DNA from: Phycisphaeraceae bacterium
Lineage (GTDB): Bacteria > Planctomycetota > Phycisphaerae > Phycisphaerales > Phycisphaeraceae
Direction: 5' to 3'
DNA length: 64,000 nt
NCBI GenBank assembly: GCA_029260595.1
Contig: JAJDCY010000024.1
Span: forward strand, 1-64,000
Within the stretch, counting starts at the first letter, position 1; every line of letters starts with the position of its first letter. The position numbers were made by a program, and so were the translations under genes. This document shows positions 9,047 through 17,874 of the stretch, piece after piece. The notes under the pieces are model-generated. The model had not been told where the DNA came from. It saw nothing but the letters and a program-made list of their open reading frames with translations, and did not search any database.

Positions 9047-10696
9047 CTAGGTAACGTCGTCGGGTGGTGGATCTTTAGGTTTCGGTTGGTCGGTTGGCGG
9101 TTGTGGTTGCGTGCCGGGGTCTTGGAACGACAGGTCGTAGCGCGGGGGCAGGCCGGACTCGGTTGCGATGCGGTTGACTTCGTCCTTGAGTTCGACCATG
9201 CGCAGCTCGCGGCCGGTTGCGGCGCGGTTGAACTCCTGGAGCTGTTGGACCTTTTGCTCGATCTGTTGTTGGGCGGCGACGGCTTGGTCGCGGCTCTCGA
9301 GGACCTTTTCGTTCATGTCGCTGATTTCCTGGTTGGCGACGATGAGCTTTTCAGTGTCTTTGACAACGCGGTCGAGCACGCGGTTGTACTGCTGGGCGAT
9401 CTGGCCGACCTCGGTGTGCGGCTCGACGTAGACGGGCGTGGAGAAATCACCGGCGACGCGTTGGCGCTCCATGTCGCTGAGCAGGTCGATCGATTCGGTG
9501 GACGCGGCGTGCTCGGCGAGATTGAGGCCCTGGCGTTCGTGTTCGGCGCTGACTCGTAGCGGTGACACAGCGTTGATGAGTCGGAGCCCGACGTAACCGA
9601 CGGAGAACGACCAGGCGAAGCAGGTGGCAACGCCCAGGGCCTGGATGCCGAGTTGGTCCCACCGGGTGAGTCCCGATTCCCATGTCGCCGGGTTGCCGAG
9701 CAGGGCGACGGCCAGCGTGCCCCACGCTCCGGCGCATGCGTGTGCGGGGACGGCTGCGATGACGTCGTCGATCTTCATGCGGGCCAGGAGTGCGGTGGCG
9801 AGCTGGCAGATGATGGCTGCGATCGCACCGACCGCGAGTGACATGGTGGGTGTCATGATGTGGCAGGACGCGGTGATGCCGACGAGGCCGGCGATGACGC
9901 CGTTGATCGCGGATTCGACGCGGATCACACGGTGGGTCGCCCAGGAAAACGAAAGTGATGTGATTCCGCCGATGGCGCCGGCGAGGCAGGTGTTCAGGAA
10001 GATCAGCGGGAGCCGGCCTTCGATCCGTAGTGTGCTGCCGCCGTTGAAGCCGAACCAACCGATCCACAGGAGGAAAAGTCCGAGCGTTGCGACGGGCAGG
10101 TTGTGGCCGCGGATGCGGTTGCGGGAGTCGCCGAATCTGCCCAGGCGTGGTCCGATGACGATCGCGGCGGCGAGCGCGATCCAGCCGCCGGTGGAGTGGA
10201 CGACGGTCGATCCGGCGAAGTCGATGAATCCCATGCGGTTGAGCCAGCCGTGGGTTTGGCCTTGCTCGATCCCTGCCCAGGCCCAGTGTCCGAAGACGGG
10301 GTAGATGACGGCGGAGGTTAGCAAGGCGACCATGAGGTAGCCGCAGAAGCGCATGCGCTCTGCGACGGCGCCGGAGATGATCGTGGTTGCGGTTCCGCAG
10401 AAGACGACCTGGAAGAGGAAGAATGCGACGGAGGTTGGCGGGGCGGTTTCGTTGTAGAAGAACCCGTTGATGCCGATCAGGCCGCGCCAGGTGTCGCCGA
10501 ACATGATGGCGTAGCCGAGCAGCCAGAAGACGAGTGTGCAGAGGCAGAAGTCGCAGAGGTTTTTGATGGCGACGTTGATGCTGTTCTTGGCGCGGACGAG
10601 TCCGGACTCGAGGCAGCAGAAGCCGGCCTGCATGAACATGATCAGCACCGAGCACAGGAGCACCCAGGCGGCGTCGATGAGTGATGGACTCGACAA
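9047..10696 (-). CDS. amt: Ammonium transporter with C-terminal signalling coiled coil
   Basis: A 549-residue Amt/Mep/Rh protein. The pore twin histidines appear as H167 in STVVHSTGG and H319 in VPAHACAG. Other Amt hallmarks are GAVAERMRF and WFGFNGGS. The channel ends near residue 385. About 165 residues follow: a HAMP-like stretch (about 400-445), a long coiled coil (445-490), and the ELRMVELKDEVN linker at 497-508 that usually leads into a kinase. Here it ends in a proline-rich tail. The next gene, 29 bases on, is a hybrid histidine kinase. The pair may form a split ammonium-sensing receptor (inference). Such a tail is absent from ordinary AmtB, which usually pairs with GlnK. No GlnK is nearby. 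Confidence 0.92.
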   Translation of the reverse strand: MSSPSLIDAAWVLLCSVLIMFMQAGFCCLESGLVRAKNSINVAIKNLCDFCLCTLVFWLLGYAIMFGDTWRGLIGINGFFYNETAPPTSVAFFLFQVVFCGTATTIISGAVAERMRFCGYLMVALLTSAVIYPVFGHWAWAGIEQGQTHGWLNRMGFIDFAGSTVVHSTGGWIALAAAIVIGPRLGRFGDSRNRIRGHNLPVATLGLFLLWIGWFGFNGGSTLRIEGRLPLIFLNTCLAGAIGGITSLSFSWATHRVIRVESAINGVIAGLVGITASCHIMTPTMSLAVGAIAAIICQLATALLARMKIDDVIAAVPAHACAGAWGTLAVALLGNPATWESGLTRWDQLGIQALGVATCFAWSFSVGYVGLRLINAVSPLRVSAEHERQGLNLAEHAASTESIDLLSDMERQRVAGDFSTPVYVEPHTEVGQIAQQYNRVLDRVVKDTEKLIVANQEISDMNEKVLESRDQAVAAQQQIEQKVQQLQEFNRAATGRELRMVELKDEVNRIATESGLPPRYDLSFQDPGTQPQPPTDQPKPKDPPPDDVT

Positions 10697-10956
10697 AGGC
10701 GTCGTTGCCTCCCCGGTGAGCCATGCTGAGGCTCGAGCCGTGTGTGCGGCGACAGGCCGGTCAAGTGAGCGGCGGCGTCGCTATACATCTAAAGTCGGGT
10801 CACTGAGTAGGCGACTTTGGTCGATCCGACGGCAAGGCTGTATCGGGATGAGGTTTGTGGCGGGTTGCTGAGTGGGTGGCGGGTGGGAAAGGTGGTGGTT
10901 AGGTGAGCGGTGACGTCGTGATGCGGCGGCATTGCTCGGTATACTGTCGGGCTCTC

Positions 10957-12240
10957 ATGGATGATCCGAGCTTTGAAAAAGTGGACCCGGCGGCGTTGAT
11001 CCGTGTGATGGAGGTGACGCGTAAGTTGTCCGCTCCATTTGAGTTGGATGAACTGCTCGAGCAGGTTGTCGAGGTCGGGCGCGAGGTGCTTCACGCGGAT
11101 CGTGGGAGCATTTTTTTGTTTGACCCGATCGTTGATGAGCTCTACTCGACCATCGCGACGGGGTCGCAACAGATTCGGTTCAGCATCGCGAAGGGGATCG
11201 CCGGGCAGTGTGCGCGCACACGCGAGGTGATCAACGTTCCTGATTGTTATTCGGACGCGCGGTTCAACCCGGAGATCGATCGTGCGACGGGTTATCGCAC
11301 GCGGAGTTTGATCGCGATGCCGTTGGTCGGGTTGGATCAGGAGTTGGTCGGCGTGCTGCAGATGCTCAATCCGACCAAGCCGTCTTTCGATCGAGCGGAT
11401 GAGCGGATCGCGTTGGTGTTGGCCAGCCAGGTGGCGACGGCGATTCAGCGCACGCGGCTGCTCGAGGAGCGGATCATCAAACTCAAACTCGAGAGCGATC
11501 TGGAGGTCGCGCGGCAGATTCAGATGGATGTGTTGCCGCGGAAGCTGCCCGATTGTCCGGGGTACGACATCGCGTCGTTTATCCACCCGGCGGATCAGAC
11601 GGGTGGTGATCTGTATGACCTGATCGCGTTGCCGCCGGGGCCGGATGATGACGGGCCCGGTTCCGTGGTGATTTTGCTTGCCGATGCGACGGGGCACGGC
11701 GTGGGGCCGGCGCTGAGCGTCACGCAGGTGCGCGCGTTGTTGCGGATGGGGGTGCGGTTGGGCGCGGGGCTTGACGCGTTGCTGACGCACCTGAATCTGC
11801 AGCTAAGCGATGACTTGACGTCGTGCAGGATTGTGACGGCGTTCATTGGTGTGTTCGATCCGGTGCGCCACCGGGTCGAGTACCACGCGGCTGGGCAGGG
11901 GCCGCTGCTGCACTACCACGCGGCCGATCAACGGTGTCAGTGGTTCAATGCGTCGACGGTGCCGCTGGGGATTGCGGATGGGCCGGCGGTGTCGGCGCCG
12001 CCGCCGATTGTGTTGGCGCCCGGTGACTGTCTGGCGCTGTTGACGGACGGGATCTATGAGTACCGCGATGGCAGCGGTGAGGCGTTCGATTGCGATCGGG
12101 TGGGGCGGGTGTTTCGTGAGAACTCAGGTCAGGCGGCGCAGGTGTTGTTGGACAGCCTGCTGGTGGCGTTGGATGAGTTTGGTGGTGATGCGCCTCAGTT
12201 GGACGACCTGACGGCGTTGATTATCCGTCGTCACCCGTAG
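10957..12240 (+). CDS. GAF-domain PP2C-type (SpoIIE/RsbU-like) phosphatase
   Basis: A 427-residue cytoplasmic serine/threonine phosphatase. A GAF domain occupies about residues 20-180. A short helix (about 180-205) leads to an RsbU-type phosphatase domain with the opening motif ARQIQMDVLP, metal-binding aspartates in GGDLYD and LLADATGHG, and a late LLTDGIYE. Such enzymes dephosphorylate anti-sigma-factor antagonists in partner-switching systems. No anti-sigma kinase or antagonist gene is visible here. The ATG at 10957 is chosen at MDDPSF. A TATACT at 10940-10945 lies just upstream, so the mRNA may be almost leaderless. A GTG at 10903 would add 18 residues. Confidence 0.88.
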   Translation: MDDPSFEKVDPAALIRVMEVTRKLSAPFELDELLEQVVEVGREVLHADRGSIFLFDPIVDELYSTIATGSQQIRFSIAKGIAGQCARTREVINVPDCYSDARFNPEIDRATGYRTRSLIAMPLVGLDQELVGVLQMLNPTKPSFDRADERIALVLASQVATAIQRTRLLEERIIKLKLESDLEVARQIQMDVLPRKLPDCPGYDIASFIHPADQTGGDLYDLIALPPGPDDDGPGSVVILLADATGHGVGPALSVTQVRALLRMGVRLGAGLDALLTHLNLQLSDDLTSCRIVTAFIGVFDPVRHRVEYHAAGQGPLLHYHAADQRCQWFNASTVPLGIADGPAVSAPPPIVLAPGDCLALLTDGIYEYRDGSGEAFDCDRVGRVFRENSGQAAQVLLDSLLVALDEFGGDAPQLDDLTALIIRRHP

Positions 12241-12367
12241 CGGTGTGCGATAAGCCGGTATCCACGTAGAAGTTATTGGGACTCGCCTCAAGGCCGGGCC
12301 CGGCCGGGACGATAGCGAATCTAATAGAGGCCTGAGGTTTTGTGCGCGCTTCGCTGCGGGGGTTCCC

Positions 12368-13576
12368 ATGCTGCGCATCGACATTCTGACAGCCCGCCCG
12401 GGGATGAGACTCGCGCTTTCTATCCGCCATCCTCGCCAGTACGACCATACCCTTCTCAAGCTCGGGTACGCGTTGACGCGCCAGGACATCCGGCGGATCA
12501 AGGATCTCGGTGTGCGCACGATCTGGGTGCAGTACCCGGGGCTGGAGTTCTTAAGCAGGATCATCAACCGCGGTGTGATCGATGCGCAGGGGTCGGTGTT
12601 GCGGCAGGTGGCCGGTGTGTTCGAGATGGTGCAGGCGCAGACGAGCGCCGACCTGCCGTACCGCGAGTACCGCAAGACGCTGGAGGTGTTGGTCAGCGAG
12701 CTGGTGCACCACCCGAAGGCGGCGGTGTTTCTTGGTGAGATGGACGAGCTTGAGAAGGACGACATGATCCGCCACAGCGCGACGGTGACTTTTCTGAGCT
12801 TACTGATCGGGTTGCGGCTGGAGGGGTATCTCGTCACACAGCGGCCATTGATGAACCCGGCGCTCGCGAAAGAAGTGGTCTATCTGGGGATCGGGGCGAT
12901 GCTTCACGATGTTGGGATCACGCGGCTGCCCGAGCCGGTGCGCGAGACGTTTCGGCGGACGGGTGACGACAGTGATCCGCTGTGGCGTGAGCACCCGGCG
13001 ATGGGGTATGAGCTGGTGCACGGGCAGGTGACGCCGACGGTGGCGTCGGTGGTTCTGAACCACCACCAGAACTATGACGGGACGGGGTACGCGGGGGACA
13101 ATAAGCCGGTGTTGGCGGGTGACAAGATTCACGTTTTCGCGCGGATCGCCGCGCTGGCGGATCGGTTTGACGAGATGAAACGCCCGGTTGGTGCACGGCC
13201 ACATACCACCGTCGGCGTGTTACACGATCTGCTGGAGCCGGAGTTGATCTGCCAGTTCGATCCGCGCGTTGTGCGGGCGTTGCTCGCGGTGGTGCCGCCG
13301 TATCCACCGGGGACGATTGTGCGGCTGAGCGATGGGCAGTGGGTGGTCGCGATTGATCACGCGCCGGCGGCGCCGTGTCGGCCTACGGTTCAGGTGATTC
13401 CAAGCCCGGACCAGCTCGATCCGGACGAGGGTGAGCCGCTTGGCCCGACGATTAATCTCGGTGAGGAAGACGAAAGCCTGTACGTCGCCGAGTGTGACGG
13501 GCAGGATGTCAGCGAATTCAACTTTCCGTCGCTGACCGAGCTGCGCGACAGCAACGAGGCCATGGCTGAGGTGTAG
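12368..13576 (+). CDS. HD-GYP domain protein
   Basis: A 402-residue protein with a DUF3391-like N-terminal region (about residues 1-120) and an HD-GYP domain (about 130-290). The metal-binding pair is intact (His180-Asp181 in LHDVG), as is HPAMGYEL. The signature normally written HHE..DGxGYP reads HHQNYDGTGYA, so the GYP proline is Ala. HD-GYP proteins commonly hydrolyse cyclic di-GMP. With this change the activity is uncertain. About 110 C-terminal residues follow the domain. It lies 127 bases after the PP2C phosphatase on the same strand and could be cotranscribed. Confidence 0.85.
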   Translation: MLRIDILTARPGMRLALSIRHPRQYDHTLLKLGYALTRQDIRRIKDLGVRTIWVQYPGLEFLSRIINRGVIDAQGSVLRQVAGVFEMVQAQTSADLPYREYRKTLEVLVSELVHHPKAAVFLGEMDELEKDDMIRHSATVTFLSLLIGLRLEGYLVTQRPLMNPALAKEVVYLGIGAMLHDVGITRLPEPVRETFRRTGDDSDPLWREHPAMGYELVHGQVTPTVASVVLNHHQNYDGTGYAGDNKPVLAGDKIHVFARIAALADRFDEMKRPVGARPHTTVGVLHDLLEPELICQFDPRVVRALLAVVPPYPPGTIVRLSDGQWVVAIDHAPAAPCRPTVQVIPSPDQLDPDEGEPLGPTINLGEEDESLYVAECDGQDVSEFNFPSLTELRDSNEAMAEV

Positions 13577-13594
13577 GCGCTTGTTCCAGCCCAG

Positions 13595-14030
13595 CTAGAC
13601 ACCGGGTGGCGCGGGCTCATCACACCCTTCATCGCCGCAGCAGGGCCGGCCGAACGTGTCACTGTTGATTTCAGCGCGACGAGCGCTGATGTTGAAGATG
13701 CAGCAAACGCCGAATTGTTCTTTGAGCATCCGCTTGCCTCGCGCGATGCGCGATTTGGTTGCGGCTAGAGACAGGCCCAACCGCCGAGCCACTTCTTTGT
13801 CGTCATACCCCTCGATCGCAGCCAGCTTGAGCGCATCGCGGTAGCCGGCCGGCAACTGCTCGATGAACGGCGCAACGCAGGCCGCGATCTTTGCCCAAGA
13901 TCCGTCGTCGTCGTGTGCCCGCGGCGCGTCGGGTTCGTCTTCGAGGGAACTGGCCCGCAGCCGGCACCGGTAATAGTCGGCCGCGGCATTCTGGGCGATC
14001 GCGTCGCTGGTGTTGCCGGGTGCGGCTGTG
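13595..14030 (-). pseudogene. Truncated ECF sigma factor, SigZ-like, lacking region 2
   Basis: Read leftward, this frame encodes the end of region 2 (IAQNAAADYYR), a linker, and an intact region 4 with LPAGYRDALKLAAIEGYDDK and LGLSLAATKSRIARGKRML. A cysteine-rich tail (CCIF and RPCCGDEGC) matches the SigZ type. The expected 60-70 residues of core-binding region 2 are missing. The frame reaches a stop near 14290 with no family-like sequence beyond about 14030, where the upstream PEP-CTERM gene ends. The only start codon in frame is a TTG at 13855, which would make region 4 alone. I infer a gene that lost its 5' part. The 14790-14994 gap does not hold the missing half in any leftward frame. Confidence 0.7.
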
Positions 14031-14789
14031 TTACTGGGCAGAGCGTTTCGTTCGGCAGGCCAGCGAGATGATCCCGATCGATAACGCGGCTAGTGTGCCG
14101 GGCTCGGGCACGAGTGCGACGCTCACCGCGTCGAGCACGATGCCGCCACTCGGGGAATTGCTGGGGGAAGTGGAGGTAAACGAGAGGCGCGACAGGGACC
14201 CCGTAGCGGTGAAGGTTTGAGAGAATGAGTCCCAATCAGCGTCTGCGGGCGGGCCGTTAGTGGAGGTCGAGTGTGAGATGTCGTCGGTGAGCAGCGGTGT
14301 GGTGCTTGCCACGTCGCTGACGATCACCTCGGCGGTGCTCGTGCCGCCTTCGAAAGCGTTGTCGGCAAATACGAATGTCAGGCGGTACGTCTGCGATGCG
14401 GTGGTGGCGAAGTCCTGGAACAATGCGCCGCGATCCGTCCCGTTCAGGTCCAGCGCTTGCACGCCCGCGAATGCGCCGTATTCGATGAACTGCGATAGCG
14501 GGATCGATCCGATATCGACCGTCCCGGACGATACTTCCCAGTCGAAATCGGCGGGCTCGGATCCGGGGTTGATGGTGACGAACGTGCCGGGTGTAAGAAC
14601 CGGCGTTTCAAACCCGCCGTTGGCAAGTAAATCCGCGCGGCACACAGCGGGCAAGCAGAGGCCGCTGATGAGAGTCGCGCCAAGCGCCAAGTGTCGCAAT
14701 GCACAACGAAAGCTTGTTGGGGTCGCTGAGCGGGTCGGCCCGGGGATGTCTGACCCCGAACCCCTTCGGTTAGCTCTATCCAAACACAT
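14031..14789 (-). CDS. PEP-CTERM protein with DUF642-like/choice-of-anchor C domain
   Basis: A 252-residue secreted protein. The hydrophobic signal core is at about residues 33-48 and ends in CRA. The mature part starts with NGGFETP and has GVQALDLNG, a pattern of the DUF642-like/choice-of-anchor C jelly-roll group, which may bind carbohydrate. The C-terminus is a PEP-CTERM tail: VPEPGTLAALS, a hydrophobic helix, then basic residues RTKR. Exosortase is expected to cut such tails and move the protein to the surface. The ATG at 14789 has a GGAGG six bases upstream. Its stop directly adjoins the sigma-factor remnant. Confidence 0.85.
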   Translation of the reverse strand: MCLDRANRRGSGSDIPGPTRSATPTSFRCALRHLALGATLISGLCLPAVCRADLLANGGFETPVLTPGTFVTINPGSEPADFDWEVSSGTVDIGSIPLSQFIEYGAFAGVQALDLNGTDRGALFQDFATTASQTYRLTFVFADNAFEGGTSTAEVIVSDVASTTPLLTDDISHSTSTNGPPADADWDSFSQTFTATGSLSRLSFTSTSPSNSPSGGIVLDAVSVALVPEPGTLAALSIGIISLACRTKRSAQ

Positions 14790-14994
14790 CTCATACCTCC
14801 GATTTCTTGACTGACTCTTTCGATCTGCGGCGTGCGCCTATTTCGGCAGCTCGTCATCTAATAATAGTCTAGGTTTTTCAGAGAAAAAACCGTCGTGCCG
14901 AAGATCTTCACGGCGTGCGGAGCGGGCCGCACGGCGAATGTCTTAACATTGTCTCCGCTCGGACCTTAGGGGGGCGGCTGGGTGTGGTGGACCC

Positions 14995-16206
14995 CTACGA
15001 CGGCTCGACGGCGAGCTTGCAGACGCGGCGTTTGCCTACTTTGAGGACGGTCTGGCCGTCGAAGGCGATGTCGGTTTGGGGGTCGGTGATTTTTTCGCCG
15101 GCGACGGTGACGCCGCCTTGCTGGACGAGGCGGCGGGCCTCTGAGTTGCTGGTTGCGAAACCGACGTGCTTGATCAGTGCGACGATGCCCATGGGGGATC
15201 GCGGGGCGGTGCGCGTCTCGAGGTCGGTGGGCAGTTGGTGGTAGGTGAAGCGGCGGCGGAACTCTTCGCTGGCGGTGTTGGCGGCGTCGCGGTCGTACAT
15301 GGTCTCAACGATGCTGCGGGCGAGGATGTCTTTGGCGTCGCGCGGGTGGGTTTGGTTGGGGTCGGTCAGCGCGGGCAGGGTTTCGGGGGGGAGGGTTGTG
15401 AGCAGCTTGAAGTACTCGGGCATCAGGGCATCGGGGATGCTCATGATCTTGCCGAACATCTCGTTGGGTGGGTCGGTGACCGCGACGGTGTTGCCCTTGG
15501 ACTTGCTCATTTTGTCGTGGCCATCGAGGCCGGGTAGCACGGGCATCACGAGGACGACTTGTTTCTCGATGCCGTGTTTGGCCATGAGGTCGCGGCCGAT
15601 CAGGTTGTTGAATGTTTGGTCGGTGCCGCCGAGTTCGACGTCTGCTTTGACGGCGACGGAGTCGTAGCCCTGCATGAGCGGGTACATCAGCTCGCTGATC
15701 ATGATCTCGGTGCCGGCTTTGATGCGGAGCTTGAAGTTCTCGCGGTGGAGCATTTGTTGGACGGTGGCCGATGCAGTCAGTTCCAGTACACCGGCCAGGT
15801 TGATCTCGCCGAGCCATTCGGAATTGTGTTGCACTTCGAGTTTGTCTTCGGAAAGGTCGAGCACTTTGCCGGCCTGGTCCAGATAGGTCTTCGCGTTGTG
15901 TGCGATGGTGTCGGGATCGAGGATGGGGCGGGTGGCGTCGCGGCCGGTGGGGTCGCCGACGCGGGCGGTGTAGTCACCGATGATCAGGACCGCGGTGTGG
16001 CCAAGGTCCTGGAACTGTCGGAGTTTTCGCAGGACGACGCAGTGGCCGAGGTGGATGTCGGGGGCGGTTGGGTCCATGCCGAGCTTGATCCGCAGCTTGC
16101 GGCCGGTGGCGAGCTTGGCTTTGAGGTCGTCGCGGTTGTAGACGGCTTCGGCCCCCTGTGTGAGGGAGTCGAGGGCGGTATCGGCGTCGTTTTGTGGCTG
16201 GCCCAT
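14995..16206 (-). CDS. tyrS: Tyrosyl-tRNA synthetase
   Basis: A 403-residue class I synthetase that charges tRNA-Tyr. The HIGH-type motif is DIHLGH at about residue 51, and the KMSKS motif is HDKMSKSKGN at about 230. A C-terminal S4 RNA-binding domain (about 340-400) is present. The KMSKS form and length fit the TyrZ-like bacterial branch. The ATG at 16206 gives MGQPQND. A TTG at 16212 is less likely. The gene is divergent from sthA, with about 157 bases between them for both promoters. Confidence 0.96.
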   Translation of the reverse strand: MGQPQNDADTALDSLTQGAEAVYNRDDLKAKLATGRKLRIKLGMDPTAPDIHLGHCVVLRKLRQFQDLGHTAVLIIGDYTARVGDPTGRDATRPILDPDTIAHNAKTYLDQAGKVLDLSEDKLEVQHNSEWLGEINLAGVLELTASATVQQMLHRENFKLRIKAGTEIMISELMYPLMQGYDSVAVKADVELGGTDQTFNNLIGRDLMAKHGIEKQVVLVMPVLPGLDGHDKMSKSKGNTVAVTDPPNEMFGKIMSIPDALMPEYFKLLTTLPPETLPALTDPNQTHPRDAKDILARSIVETMYDRDAANTASEEFRRRFTYHQLPTDLETRTAPRSPMGIVALIKHVGFATSNSEARRLVQQGGVTVAGEKITDPQTDIAFDGQTVLKVGKRRVCKLAVEPS

Positions 16207-16363
16207 GGGCAAGCATGATACGCTGAACGCGCGGTGCGTCTACGGTGTGGGGACTGTTCGCGCCGCGGATTGAACGGGGTGTCACAGGCGGGCTAACCGT
16301 TGGGATCGGTTCAACCGATAGAAACATGACCGCTTGGGTGCGGCATAAAGGGTGAGCACAGCT

Positions 16364-17767
16364 ATGAGACATTACGACTGCGCCGTTATCGGAACCGGGC
16401 CGGCTGGGCAGCGGGCCGCGATCCAGGCCGCGAAGCTGGGCAAGACCGTCGCGATTATTGAGAAGAGCTTTGCCGTCGGCGGGGCGGCGATCAATACGGG
16501 GACGATCCCGTCTAAGGCGTTGCGCGAGGCGGTGCTGCACCTGACCGGAGCGAACAAGCGCGGGCTGTTCGGCGACAACCACCGGGTGAAGCGCGACATC
16601 ACGATCGCGGACCTGATCGCGGTCAGCCAACAGGTGATTACGAATGAGCGCGAGGTGATCCGCGGTGCGTTCGATCGCAACGATGTTGATCTGTTGTGGG
16701 GGACGGCTCACTTTGAGGGGCCGAACCTGTTGCAGGTCAAGCGCGAAGACAATACCGAGATGGTGATGGCGGACAAGTTTGTGGTGGCGACGGGGACGCG
16801 GCCGGCGCGGCCGGAGCGCGTGCCGTTTAACGACACGACGGTGTTTTGCTCGGACGCTTTGCTGAAGCTGGCGCACCTGCCCAAGTCGATGATCGTGGTC
16901 GGCGGGGGAGTGATCGGGACGGAGTACGCGTGCATCATGGCGACGCTGGGTGTGCGGGTGACGCTGATCGAGGGCCGGCCTCAGTTGCTTAGCTTTTTGG
17001 ATCACGAGATCTCTGAGGCGTTTCAGTATCACGTGCGGCGGGCCGGGATCACGCTGCGCATGGGTGAGAAGGTTGAGGGCATTGAGCACCTGCCGCCGAA
17101 CAACGGGGATGCGCCACTGGTGCAGGCGACGCTCGAGTCGGGCAAGAAGCTGCGGGCGCAGACGCTGCTGTACGCGGTCGGGCGGCAGGGGGTGTGCGGC
17201 GAGTTGGGGCTGGAGAATGTCGGGCTGGAGTACGATGACCGTGAGCGGTTGAAGGTCAACGAGCATTACCAGACGGCGGTCGATCACGTGTATGCGGCGG
17301 GGGACGTGATCGGGTTCCCGGCGCTGGCGAGCACGGCGATGGAGCAGGGGCGGCTTGCGATCTGTCACGCCTTCGGTGTGGAGGCGCGGTCAATGCCGGA
17401 GCTGTTCCCGTTCGGGATCTACGCGGTGCCGGAAATCTCGATGGTTGGCAAGACCGAGGAGCAACTGACCGAGGCGAGCATCCCGTATGAAGCCGGGATC
17501 GCGCAGTACAAGGAACTGGCACGCGGGCAGTTGCTCGGCGACGACACGGGGATGCTCAAGCTGCTGATCCACCAGGAGGAGCGCACGATATTGGGCGTGC
17601 ACGCGATCGGGACGGGTGCGACGGAGCTGATCCACATCGGCCAGGCGGTGATGGCGTTGGGGGGGACGGTGGATTACTTTCTGGACAACGTGTTTAACTT
17701 CCCGACGCTGGCCGAGGCGTACAAGGTCGCGGCGCTCAACGGCGTGAACAAGCTGGCGCATGTCTGA
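16364..17767 (+). CDS. sthA: Soluble NAD(P) transhydrogenase, Si-specific
   Basis: A 467-residue flavoprotein that balances NADH and NADPH in the cytoplasm. The N-terminal FAD motif is GTGPAG. The active-site stretch is NTGTIPSKALREA. In lipoamide dehydrogenases this position holds the redox CxxxxC pair. Here the first Cys is Thr, the hallmark of SthA. A second dinucleotide motif is VGGGVIGTEYA. The FAD-closing AAGDVIGFP and the C-terminal dimer domain are intact. ATG 16364 is preferred over GTG 16352 because AAAGGGTGAG lies just upstream. It probably helps reverse excess NADPH. Confidence 0.93.
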   Translation: MRHYDCAVIGTGPAGQRAAIQAAKLGKTVAIIEKSFAVGGAAINTGTIPSKALREAVLHLTGANKRGLFGDNHRVKRDITIADLIAVSQQVITNEREVIRGAFDRNDVDLLWGTAHFEGPNLLQVKREDNTEMVMADKFVVATGTRPARPERVPFNDTTVFCSDALLKLAHLPKSMIVVGGGVIGTEYACIMATLGVRVTLIEGRPQLLSFLDHEISEAFQYHVRRAGITLRMGEKVEGIEHLPPNNGDAPLVQATLESGKKLRAQTLLYAVGRQGVCGELGLENVGLEYDDRERLKVNEHYQTAVDHVYAAGDVIGFPALASTAMEQGRLAICHAFGVEARSMPELFPFGIYAVPEISMVGKTEEQLTEASIPYEAGIAQYKELARGQLLGDDTGMLKLLIHQEERTILGVHAIGTGATELIHIGQAVMALGGTVDYFLDNVFNFPTLAEAYKVAALNGVNKLAHV

Positions 17768-17809
17768 GGCGCGGGTTGGCGCTTGGTGGTCCTGACAAGA
17801 CACGCGGGC

Positions 17810-17844
17810 AAAAAAAAGACCCCACCGGGAGTGCCGGTGGGGTC
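17810..17844 (-). terminator. Rho-independent terminator of the 17875-18651 PEP-CTERM gene
   Basis: An 11-bp perfect stem (17818-17828 with 17834-17844) reads leftward into a run of eight T (A on the + strand at 17810-17817). It lies 31 bases past the PEP-CTERM stop. For sthA on the other strand no T-run follows the stem, so it may work only leftward. Confidence 0.92.
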
Positions 17845-17874
17845 GCGAGGTTTCTTCGTCCGGCGGTCGTCCGA

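Noticed and set aside
10910-10945. A sigma-70 promoter before the PP2C gene
   Set aside because: TATACT is present but the nearest -35-like hexamer is 24 bases away; noted only as context.
14884-14933. A hairpin and a T-run downstream of tyrS
   Set aside because: The 7-bp stem (14914-14933) is 25 bases from the T-run, too far for a convincing terminator.
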